Below are positions 40,027 to 50,200 of a stretch of DNA of 64,000 bases, piece after piece. The translations under genes were made by a program, and so were the position numbers. A model generated the notes under the pieces. That model did no database searches. It was not told the DNA's origin and saw only the letters and a list, made by a program, of their open reading frames with translations. Each line of letters opens with the position of its first letter. Within the stretch, counting starts at the first letter, position 1. This stretch comes from Bullera alba (lineage: Eukaryota > Basidiomycota > Tremellomycetes > Tremellales > Bulleraceae). The stretch lies in assembly GCA_001600095.1 (NCBI GenBank), contig BCIX01000003.1, positions 1,674,001-1,738,000 of the forward strand. Direction: 5' to 3'.

Positions 40027-40635
40027 ATGTCACCTATCCCCCCTTCTTTCAACTTCGAAGCCACCGTCCCGAAGCTCCCTCCAGTCATCACCGTCACACC
40101 TGCTTCCATGCTACTTACACCCCCTCTGACGCCCATCACGCCCACCTCGATCCTCAAGTGTACCAAGGTTTCCGGAGAGATTTGGTCCAAAGACCCTTCT
40201 TCCTCTTGCACTCCAGACTCCTCGTCTCCTTCCGGTGCCAAGGCTATTCCTCACTTACCCTCTCCACCCACCTCTGAGGGTGCGGAGCACTCCATTGGCG
40301 GGTTTGTTGATCACCACCACTCATTGCATTTCCCCTTGACGAGGCATTTGGCGTTACTCCACCCGAACACCCCAAAGGAGATCGTGCACTTCGTCGCCAC
40401 GAGACTGCTCAGCAAAGACCGACCGTTCGGCCACGAGGGGGAGTGGGAGCCGGTCTGGCAAGGATGTGGAGATCTGTCTACTGCGGGAGTGGGAAAAGAC
40501 GCCGGGAAGGGGTGTAAACAGAGGGAAGATGGTCAAGGCAAAGAGGTGGACAAAAAGCTAGAGGAGATGTACGGTATTGCAAGGGAGAGCTTCAAGGCAC
40601 TGGAGATCAGATCACCAGGTGTCGACAAGCTCTAG
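40027..40635 (+). CDS. Unknown intronless protein, about 202 residues
   Basis: I do not recognise this protein. It is a single exon from the ATG at 40027 to TAG 40633-40635. The N-terminal half is Pro/Ser/Thr-rich (LLTPPLTPITPTSILKCTK; SSSCTPDSSSPSG), probably disordered. The C-terminal half is more structured: HHHSLHFPLTRHLALLHPNT, KEIVHFVATRLLSKDRPFG and a charged helix KEVDKKLEEMYGIARESFKA. There is no signal peptide or membrane segment. The leader before the ATG and the third-position base choice look like those of neighbouring real genes, so I judge it coding. It converges with the next gene, 140 bp between stops. Lack of introns is unusual here. Confidence 0.6.
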   Translation: MSPIPPSFNFEATVPKLPPVITVTPASMLLTPPLTPITPTSILKCTKVSGEIWSKDPSSSCTPDSSSPSGAKAIPHLPSPPTSEGAEHSIGGFVDHHHSLHFPLTRHLALLHPNTPKEIVHFVATRLLSKDRPFGHEGEWEPVWQGCGDLSTAGVGKDAGKGCKQREDGQGKEVDKKLEEMYGIARESFKALEIRSPGVDKL

Positions 40636-40775
40636 CTACTCGCAGAACAGTTAGTACTTCTCTCTTGATTCTCGGCACCCTACTCTCCTAGCCTACACAT
40701 CTAGCTCTTGACGCCTAAATATGTGCATATCGATGATGTGCCGAAAGATGTGTACCTAGCAGCAATGTCCATCCC

Positions 40776-42081
40776 TTACACGAGGCCAGCCTTGAGCATG
40801 ACGACGCCAAAGTCCTCATATGTCAAACCCCTGCCTTCATGCTGGCTCGAGAACAAGGTGACCATGTCGGCAATCTAGGTATAAGCAGTCAGTATATTCC
40901 CCGAGAGCTGCTTGATGACTCACCTCTTCGTCCGTCCACATCTCGCCCAATGTCCGCACCAGGTTCTTCACCTCATCCTTACCCAGCACTCTACCTGCTC
41001 TCCCTTGCTTGTCGGCTTTAGGCTTTACCAAAGACCATAGATCCGACATCATGTCTTTCTGTCTCAAGGTGAGCTTGATAGGGCCTTCTTCCTCCAAAAG
41101 CTTCTTCTTCGATTTCCGCTTTCTCGACCCGCCTTCATCCCCGGATTTGCCTTTACCAACGCTTTTCTTCCGCGGCGTCCTTGTCGATCCTTTGGCACCG
41201 CGTTTACCTCCCTCAAAAGACGAGGCGGACAGGGATGATAGTGACGAGTCTGACTGCGAATCCATCGTAAAGTCGTCTTCGTCATCACCGGCGCCCAGAT
41301 CCTCGCTGGATACTGCGTCGTCATCGTCACCCGCACCATTATCGGGCCCCATCAGCGCCGCGCATACAGCTCTAAAGTCCTTCTTGGCCACTCCCAGGTC
41401 GTCCTCGTTGACCTCTGCGTCCCGCTTTCGAACTCTGCTTTCTCCGGCATCCTCCGTGTCCGCATGCCAACCCGTGGCGGAGGCTTTGAACACTGCCAGT
41501 ACGTCGTTATCGCTAGGCAGCCCCAATGAGGCCAACAATGTCGATATCATGCCTAATGGGATTTGGTCCGTCGCGGATGTTGCAGTCCGTGGTCGAGGCG
41601 ACACTGTCGGTTCATCCGGGACGAACCCTCCATCTCCATTATCGTCATCGTCGACCATGAATCCACCACCATCACCGGCATCATCGTCGGGGACGAATCC
41701 TCCCCCTTCATCTCCACTATCAGGGAGGAACCCACCCTCTTCGTCGGGAAGGAAACCGCCCATTTCGGCATCCTCGACGAAACCACCGGCTTCATCATCT
41801 TGAGCTTTGGCTTTTCCTTTTCCCTTTTCATTCTTCACAGGTGTTTCCGTTTTCCGGCGTTTGTTGCTGTATCTCCCACTGGAACGTTGAATGGCCCGCT
41901 GGAATACACGATCTATATTGCGTTGCTGTTTGGCAGATAGAGCGAGAAAGTCTGGATCGGCATCTGGGTCGGCTGCCCTCGCGGCCGCTCTCGCGGCGAT
42001 AGCTTTAGATCGAGCGGACTGAGATATGTCTAGTCAGTGATCGGTCCTTCCAGACGATGGCCTGCTGGAATCACTCACCAT
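40776..42081 (-). CDS. Acidic protein with six GGF repeats and EF-hand-like C-terminus
   Basis: Not assigned to a family. Exon 1 is only the ATG (42079-42081); exon 2 begins SARSKAIAARAAARAADPDA. A basic stretch with KRRK follows (nuclear-signal-like). Next come six copies of a short motif in about 65 residues: GGFVEDA, GGFLPDE, GGFLPDS, GGFVPDD, GGFMVDD and GGFVPDE, spaced by Asp/Glu/Gly. The middle is acidic, Ser-rich and ends in Lys/Arg tracts (GGSRKRKSKKKLLEEEG). The C-terminus (LTLRQKDMMSDLWSLVKPKA; LVRTLGEMWTDEEVSHQ; GRGLTYEDFGVVMLKAGLV) resembles a pair of EF-hand helices without obvious calcium loops. Three exons, about 400 residues. Probably nuclear; GGF repeats may be docking sites. 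This last point is inference. Confidence 0.7.
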
Positions 42082-42354
42082 GTTGGGACGAATCCGGTGA
42101 GGGATGAGTATAGGGAACAGAGTAGACGAGGGATCGCAGTGGACTTTGGAGCTTTTGCTGTGCGAGATTGACTCAACTCATTACGTCATCGTCTGTTTGG
42201 TTCCAGCTCCCCCTATGTCAAGCTTTGAGAGGTTGGGAGGGTCAGTAGAGACCCGTCTAATGCGATAGCTGCCCGTATGGCACTTGCATCCATACCAATG
42301 AGAACAGATGCATCGCGAAAGCTGCAGAGATAGAGGAATACGATATACCGCCCG

Positions 42355-44048
42355 TCACAGTTCATCGTGTTTCCTGTCGGCATCACCATCCTGCTCGCTC
42401 TCCAGCTCTTTCTGCCGTTGGCGGGACTCGAGATACTGCTGGACCGCCTGCGCTACAGATTCCCTCTTAATGCTACCCGTCGTACCTGTATCCTCCTCCG
42501 CCTGTGTCTCCGCTTCTTCTTGTGACCCTTTCAGCACCTGGCCATCGAGGTATAGCCTGCCTTCGTCATCCTCCTCGAGGGAAAGAACAACCATTTCATC
42601 GTCCTCGCTTTGGCCTTTACCACCCCGTTGCAGCTGATCATTCAGTGCCTTCAATGCCTGTTGTAGGACCAGCTGGAGACTGTCGTCGTCGATCTCGGGC
42701 AGACTGTTATCCTTGGCCTCGACCTGAGGTTTGACCGCTTGGAACATCGTATTGTCGATACCGAAACCAGCCAAACCGGGGTGTTCGGGCACTTTCTTCT
42801 CCACCTTCCATGGTAACCTCTTGAACCCGTCGGAATGGGTCCTACTTTCCGCTTCGTCTTGTTTGCTCTGTATCCACTTGTCAAAGTCGGCGTCGTCAAT
42901 CACCTGCCGGCATTGAATACCGGCAATATCGACATCAACGTGGCGGGGTTTGAAGCCGGGCAACGAGCATAAATGTGGTGAATGTATCACCAGGACGTAT
43001 TGGCATATAGCCATTTCCTTGATAAGATAGATCATGTCGGTGGAAGTCATATCGCAATGGACCTGAACCTCCACTTCACGAGGCTTTCCGGACTTGTCGC
43101 ATTTCGTCCCGTCTTTCCAATGTTGAACGAGGTATCGCGAGTTCTGCTGGTTCATCCCGAAAGACACGCCTGTATCCCCTTCGTGACCAGATGTCGTGAC
43201 TTCGTGTCCGAACCGATCCTTGGCATTATGATGACGGTCTTTTTGGGGAAGAGTCGAATAGCCTTTCCGCCTCGCCGGGGAGTCTGGATGAGCGGCCGAT
43301 TGACCGAGGGTGTATGCATCGTATCGAAGATCCTCCTCTGGCTCATGTCCACCAGGTGGGTGCGGATGCGTATGAGAGGCTTCTTTGAACTGTCGTATAT
43401 GCGAGTCGTGGCAGTACCTACAGGAGTGTCAGCTGACAAGGTTGCTACGTAGAAACTCGAACAGCGGACTTACGAATAGGTGAACCAGCCCTGCCTCGCA
43501 TAGAGGCATTTCCCTTCTAGATGACTGAGTGCATTCCACGATTGAACCGGATCGAGTTCTGGCTGATTCCCCATATTATCACCCGGGCCTCGGCCCTCGG
43601 CCAACGCAGTCTGGCTCTCTGTCGCATTCTTCGACGGCATCAAGCAGAGGTACTCCGCTGGTAGCTCGGAGTTCGGAGGGGTAAGATGCATTTGGACCAG
43701 CTCTAGTTTCTCCTGGGAAATGTCAGCTCTTTATAAAGTCGACTAGGAGGCTGCGACAAAGGAATCAGTACTCACGTCGACACCCGGCTCGGGATCATGA
43801 TCACCGCTGAGCCGTTTCCGCTGGGTCTTGGAGACATGGACACTCAACCAGTCACGTGGAGTTCTCAGCCCTTCATCCCTGACATTGTCGGCATCCGTGA
43901 CGGCGATAGGTAGGTCGTTGAGGAATTGCACCTCGTACTTCGGGTACGCCAACAGGTCCCTCAGGTGAGCAGCTCCGTGCTGAAAGGAGATGACCTCGGA
44001 GGGGGACAAGGCCGCGAGTGCGGACACATATATCAAGAGATTCCTCAT
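42355..44048 (-). CDS. YOS9: Yos9/OS-9 ER lectin of ERAD, with HDEL retention signal
   Basis: Luminal lectin that recognises trimmed N-glycans on misfolded proteins and delivers them to the Hrd1 ligase. The N-terminus is a signal peptide (RNLLIYVSALAALSPSEVIS). The OS-9/MRH domain begins with WNALSHLEGKCLYARQGWFT and continues across an intron into YSYCHDSHIRQFKEA; MRH residues continue in NSRYLVQHWKDGTKCDKSGK and REVEVQVHCDMTSTDMIYLI, with cysteines suited to disulfides. The C-terminal half is acidic and Gln-rich. The very last residues are HDEL, the classical fungal ER retrieval signal, which supports both the frame and the reading of the gene's end. Three exons, about 520 residues. A His/Pro-rich insertion (SHTHPHPPGGHEPEE) interrupts the MRH domain. 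Divergent from the primase gene. Confidence 0.94.
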
Positions 44049-44367
44049 GAGTACGGTGTCGATGCTGTCAATGCGTCGGGGGAGCTTTACTGTATGTTGA
44101 TCATTGCCTTGCCCTCAATCTTATGATGAATGCTTGCCAAATGCTTGCTGGACGCAGCGAGCGATTCCAGCGAGACAGCGGCCAGCACCCTCAAGGCGGA
44201 GTTCAGTTTAATCTCCGTGTGCCTAATGACGGGGAGGGACGCGTCAAAAGTCAAATCAATGTCGAGACGAGACTTGGACGAGACGCGTGCTGCTCTGTCT
44301 AGCCATCCTCCCATAATTCACATCACCTACTGGACTCTGTTCATCTCTAGAGGACCCTATCAACGCC
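44049..44367. promoter_or_regulatory. Divergent YOS9/PRI2 promoter with two MluI cell-cycle boxes
   Basis: Two perfect ACGCGT elements lie at 44239-44244 and 44283-44288, 124 and 80 bp before the primase ATG. ACGCGT is the MCB bound by MBF, which drives G1/S transcription of DNA-replication genes, including primase subunits, in yeasts (established knowledge). MBF control of PRI2 here is inferred from site identity and position. Confidence 0.7.
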
Positions 44368-46207
44368 ATGTTTAGACCGACGACAAAACACAACATTCCC
44401 GCAGGGCCATCGTCCAGTGGTCAGCACGATGTCAAAATCAACCGGCGAAACTCGGGCATGGGGTCGTCATCTCGCTATCCCTATAGGCTGAACTTGTGCG
44501 TTCAGCTCACCGTCGCGTTTGTTTCACTGATGGCTTTATTTCACTCAGCTATACAGCTCCTCCGACCCTTGATATCACTCTGGAGGAATTTGAGACATTT
44601 GCAATTGCTCGTCTAAAAGTCCTTTCCCATATCGAGTCCCTATCGCATCGATCACTACCTCATGCTCAGCTGCAACAAGCAACCTCGGCGTATGTGAAGC
44701 AGCACCTGCCCCTGAGCAGTAATACTGCGCGGAACGCCAATCTAGACGAAGAGAGGAGGAAGGATGAGATCAGTCAATGGGTGCTCAGACTAGCATTCTG
44801 CAGATCGTAAGTCTCCCGTTGTTGTAACGGAGAGCAAATATCTGATGATACTAGGCCCGACTTGAGATCGCGGTTCATTCGCTCAGAGGTCGCGTTGTTC
44901 AAGTCACGCTTTGAGACGGACGACGTGTCGGAACGAGCGCAATTCCTCGCAGCGCTGAACTTCAACTGGATACTGGTGTCCAGCGAAGAGAAGAACACGT
45001 ATGCTGAGCAGTTGAAGAAGTGTATCTGGGCAAATGCGAAAGACAGGGAAGATACGTTCCGGGCGGAGAGCTGGTTCAAGGTGCCTTGGTATACTGTGCC
45101 AGATTTGGTCGGCCAGAGAAGGGTGTTCATCAAGGGAGGAATGGCGTATGTGCCGCAAAGCCTGCAAATCAGTTTGGTTCTGCAGGAGTTCACATCAAGA
45201 TTGGAGGCAGCTCTGGAGGTGAGTGTACCAAGGCGAAACTCGACGAACATAAGCTCATTTATCCGCAGCTCACCGCAAAGAATCTGCCACGGTTGGATGA
45301 AGATGAGAGACTCGGCCCGGTCATCGACCACCTAGCCTCGTCGTTCTTATCCGGAGTTGGGGCATCCGACTATCAGGCCTCTGGAGAGTCTGGTTCCGGC
45401 GCTGTCGTTACAGCGGAAATGATCGACGACGTGGCCAGGAAGCACTTTGCGCCGTGCATGAGGAATCTTTACGAGAGGCTGAAGCGGGATCACCACATGA
45501 AGCACTTTGGAAGGCTGCAACTGACGCTCTTTCTGAAGGTAAGCTCATCTATCATGGACTCGCGCTTGAGAGGCTGATTGTGGTATAGGGTATCGGACTA
45601 CCGCTGGAAGAGGCTATCATTTTTTGGCGAAAGATGTACGGGCAATCGATGTCGGATGACAAGTTCAACAAGGAGTACAAATACAACATCAGGCATAGTT
45701 ACGGACAAGAGGGTAAACGAGCAAATTACCCTCCGAAGAGGTGAGCTTTGTCGATCGCGTACTGCGGGTCTCTAGCTTACGCATCTCGGCAATAGCTGTC
45801 AGCAAATCCTGACGTCGAATCAACCGGGGACACAGGACGCGCACGGATGTCCCTTCAGACACTTTTCGCCCGACAACCTAACTTCATTCTTGGTCTCGAC
45901 GTATCCCCAGCTGGACCGCTCATCCCAAGAAATGAGGGATATCTTGGATAGCGTCAAGGCAAATCACTATCACGTCGCGTGTACAAGACTGTTCGAAGTC
46001 ACGCATGGGATCAAGAAGGGAGAAGGGCTGGGTGCGGGCGAGAGCGTCAGTCATCCGAACAAGTTTGCCGATAGGAGTAGGGAGTTGGAAAAGTGAGTAC
46101 CGTCCCGAGAAGAAGCCTGTCTGTAGGAATTTTGCTAACATTGATGCCGCAGAGAGACGCTGGAGGCGATCAAAGCCAAGGAGGATGGGGATGAGGCTAT
46201 GCTTTGA
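44368..46207 (+). CDS. PRI2: DNA primase large subunit (iron-sulfur)
   Basis: Regulatory subunit of the primase in the DNA polymerase alpha complex, making RNA primers in S phase. After a basic leader, the first intron joins RLNFYTAPPTLDITLEEFET, the typical start of the family. Other landmarks are SHIESLSHRSLP, QWVLRLAFCRSPDLRSRFIR, ESWFKVPWYTVPDLVGQRRV and FIKGGMAYVPQSLQISLVLQ. The C-terminal iron-sulfur domain has its four conserved cysteines: HFAPCMRNLYERLKRDHHMK, KSCQQILTSNQPGTQDAHGC (second and third), and HVACTRLFEVTHG. GRLQLTLFLKGIGLPLEEAI and NIRHSYGQEGKRANYPP are also diagnostic. About seven exons, roughly 530 residues. Two MCB elements upstream suggest G1/S regulation. Confidence 0.96.
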
Positions 46208-47212
46208 GCTGCGCGGGACAATCTTGTAAAGTACGGTCTATGCATCATCTCCTCCGCAGGACTCGTAGAGGACTTGGCCTGCTGCTAAGATCCATCCTTC
46301 AGCTCAATATGTGGGGGGACGATATAGTAGCAGTATGTACGGTACCCGCGCCGAGCATCGTGATCAGCTCCTCCGGAGTCGATGAACAGAGCGCAAGCGG
46401 CGAGCTCGGAGCATGCAGTAAGGTCACTGTTGATCCGGACGAAGCACAACTGCCCAAAGATGATCGAAGATCGATATCCGGCCGGTCAGCTCGAAAGAGG
46501 AGATCTAGTCTGATCTAGTGCGATCAGACTCGTCAACCAGCGCCAACCCGGGCTTTCGCGCTCTCTGTCATCGCCAACGCTGCTCTGGTCGCCAGTACTT
46601 ACGCCGGCCTGCCCCCCACCCTAGACCCGGATCAAGAGTCGGTCGAGAACCGGACTGATTGATGGAAAATGTCCAATGAAATCCAACGGTCACAAAGAGA
46701 GACATTCTCCGACATCACGAGTAGGCAATGAAAGATTGGTACGGCGTCAGGCCAGCGCTCTCCACCGGGCTGCGTTCGGGCACTGGTGAGTAGGCAGATC
46801 CAGGCAGATCCACCTTCGGCTGGCCACGAGCATCGAGCAACCCCAAGCTAGTGACCACTCAAGACACTAGGCTGCTACTAGTGCAGCTCAGCGCTCTGAC
46901 CATATCACGCCACACAGATAAGTAACCCACTGACTGACCCCGGTCGGTGCCTTTGTCGGTCGCCAACCCAATCCCCATGCCACCTGTTCCTGTATCAACG
47001 AGTCTCCTCAGGGAAAGGCAGAGACGAGACGATCAATCCCATCAATCTCTAGAGCATGAATCAAATTTTCAGCCATAAGAGAAGGGCGTAGGTTCTCGGT
47101 CGAGTTGTGACTTCTTTCAGCGTCCTAAGCGACCGTCATCATCCCTGTCCCGTCCCGTGACCACCATCACGGCGACGCCTACGAGTATATAGACCTCTTT
47201 CCCCCCCTCGGC
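46208..47212. other. 1-kb intergenic region, nothing supported
   Basis: No convincing gene. The first open stretch (46204-46518) merely continues past the PRI2 stop in another frame. A direct repeat AGGCAGATCCAGGCAGATCCA lies at about 46793-46813. GTATATAGACC about 25 bp before the next ATG (47185) could be a TATA element. No tRNA or repeat element was identified. Confidence 0.45.
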
Positions 47213-50200
47213 ATGGTCGCCTTGTTGGATTCACTCTCCCGCTCGATCAGAAACACTGGTCCTAGTACTCATATCGAGCCTGACCGGCGTGACCAACTCA
47301 AGATTGGAACGAGTACTGGTCTCACCACTCAATCTCAACCAAGCAAAAAACGACCGGGTCATTTCCCAATCACGCCCCATCTACCCCCTTCCATACCCTT
47401 TATCCCGCGCGCCGAGAACGACTTTGACGTGGGTTCAGTCCAGATCAACTCTTCCGCCAGAACCGACACGGACCCCTTCGCAAAAGTGACTTCGTACGCC
47501 CCTGTCGAACCGGTGGTATCCATCTACGACAAGTTCAAGTCTAGTGCACCCCCGACGTTGACTTCACCACCTCCCCCGAAGCATTCCACATCGCCAGTAC
47601 GCGACCCCCCACCTCCGGTACCTAGGAAACACGCCCATCGGAGGGAATACTCTGTGGGAACGGTCGCCAAGCAGACTGTAGTCATCACAGCAACCGACGA
47701 TCCATCCCATAAATCGACCCATAGCAAGGTCAACACTGCTACGAGCGATCATTCTAAGAAACCGACGCGCAAGGCCAGTAAAGACACCTTGCGCCAGGGC
47801 AACACGTCGACGACGCATCGAGCCAAGGAGAAACCTGTAATTCCTATTGTCGTCGCGACTCAACCAACCCCTCCAAAAGCACTCCACAGCGCGTCCGTCG
47901 ATACACTCATCCCAACTCCATCTACGGTCCGACCATACGTCCAATCCCGGTCATCCTCCTTCGCGGACGTCTCGAGACCTTCATCACCTGAAGGCGCCGA
48001 TTCACCTCTGTTCGATTTCTCCATCCCCGTTCCCGCGCTTCCAACGCACATCTCCCGGAATCGCCCATCCAGCATGAGTCGATCTACTTCGGCCAACAGG
48101 CCATCCCCGCTCAACCCCAACGCCTCGGTGGACACGGGATACGACACGTCCTCCACGACCGGCAAAAGCGAATCAAGGCGACACCGAAGTCGACCGCAAC
48201 GGTCTCATGATATCCTCGAGGAGATGCCAGAGCTTCACGAAGATTACGACACGCTACGTGGTATGCGAGGCGACGCTGGTGTACTAGCCAGTCTCGCTGC
48301 CGGGGGAACAAACCTCTCCACGGCTAGCTTTGGGAGCAAGGTCAAGGCGGACAAGGTGCTCGGGCTGGACCCACACGCCAAGTTGGCTTCTTTCTACCTC
48401 GTGTCAGGTCTGCCAAAGGTGCGTAAGCGGTCGTGGTCAACTCGACGAGTTCTCATGGCTGACGCTATACTTCTCCCTTCTCAGAACCTTCCGGAATGGA
48501 GCTTTGCAGACACTGAAGCCACCCGAGGAGTACATTTCGCTGAAGACTCGATGGAGATGTTCTGGCGTCCCGACATACTCGGCTCTTGCTTCTCAGGTCA
48601 ACAGACTGAAGACTGGATGCGAAGTCAGGCTAGGGCGAGGAAAGAGTCCAAAGCCTCGAGCTCCAACTACAAGCCCGACGCGTCGATGATCAATGGGATC
48701 CGAGGTGTTCATGTTCCCGACGCCGGCCCAGACGGACCTAGGAAGCTCATTACCAAAACGCTCAAGTTCGCCCATCCGCGAGATAGTGAGTACAGCTCCT
48801 TACGATGCTTTTGAACGTGCGAGCTGAATGACTGGAATAGTCGAAGTGATCAATTCTTCGCTCAACCCGCCGACTACCTGTCACGCATTCACCTTCACCC
48901 TGCCAAAGCACGACACGCTCGCGACCATCGCTCGTACCAGACTCGATTCCAGCGTGCCTCACCGATCACACAGTCATGTAAAGTACAACTCCATCACCTC
49001 GACTCAAGAGGACACCCACATGTCTGTCCACGATTCTGCCCCGCCAAGCAATGTCCGCAATATGTCCAGCGCTACCGAGTTGACATTCTACGGTGTCACC
49101 ATGACTGTCTGGACGTATGCCGGACATGAACGCAGCATCGCCCTGAAAAAGCTCAAGGAGCACCGGGAGAGGGTGAAGAACGGCACAATGGACTCTCTGC
49201 GATCCGACCCACAGCAGATCCTCACCAAAATGTCCACCTCGTCAAGCCAATACACTCACGGAAAGAGCAAAACTCAGAATAATGGCAAAAAGCCAAGGAC
49301 CAGCATGCCATGGGGTATGAGCAGAGGTCTGTCCGACGGCGAGGTCACTGCCAGCGAGACTGAAGCTGGTGTGAGCGACTCGGACTTTGATGGCCCGTTG
49401 GGTCGTCGAGCAATGTTCAGGGGAGTCAGCGCGGCTTTGGACAGCCGAGGCTCGGGGATAGATTCTCTGCCTGAGGATGCCGCCGTGGTCTTTGATGACG
49501 CGGGTGAGTGCGGTGACGACTGACGAGAGGTGTTTCCGAATCCAGCTTACAGTCGTTGACTCGATAGGAGACTGCTTCTTCGTACCATACGCCATCACTC
49601 TGGGTGAGCTGACCTTTCGTACGATAACCATCGACAAGCTCTTGCTAAGTCATTGCCAGTCTCTCGACATCCGATCTACGATGTCATGCAGGACTTTTTG
49701 AGGCTGAGTGTGAGTACGCTGTTCTCATCTGCTCGCATCAGCTGATCCCATGTAGTGGGCGAGATACTCCAAGAACGCTAAGCAGCACATGACGTGAGCA
49801 GTTGTCCGGTCCTGTTTTTCTGTTCCGCAGAGCTGAACGTATCTCTAGCCAAGTCTGTCGAATGCTCAACCACGAGACTCCTCGACCGGGAGAGCTGTAT
49901 CGACTTCCTCTGACTGTAGGCTCCGATGAGCCAGTTTCCATCGAAGCCACCATGCCTGGCGCACTGGACTTTGAGAGGGGTATTGTCAAGGTCGACTTCC
50001 AACTCTGGCCTCTGTTCCAAGCGCTGGACGTGGATCATATCTTGACTTGTGTTGAGGTGAGTTCTTCAGTGGACCGATGAGCATGAGACAGCTCTGAGAG
50101 CGGTATAGGTTGCACTTTCCAACACTGGTCGAATTGTCTTCTGCTCGAAGCACCCGGCGATGCTCAACGTCGCTGTGAATACCCTCAAGTACATCGTGGA

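Noticed and set aside
47524..48311. Minus-strand open stretches of 66-126 codons
   Set aside because: Antisense shadows of the long first exon of the DENN-domain gene; no ATG/intron pattern.
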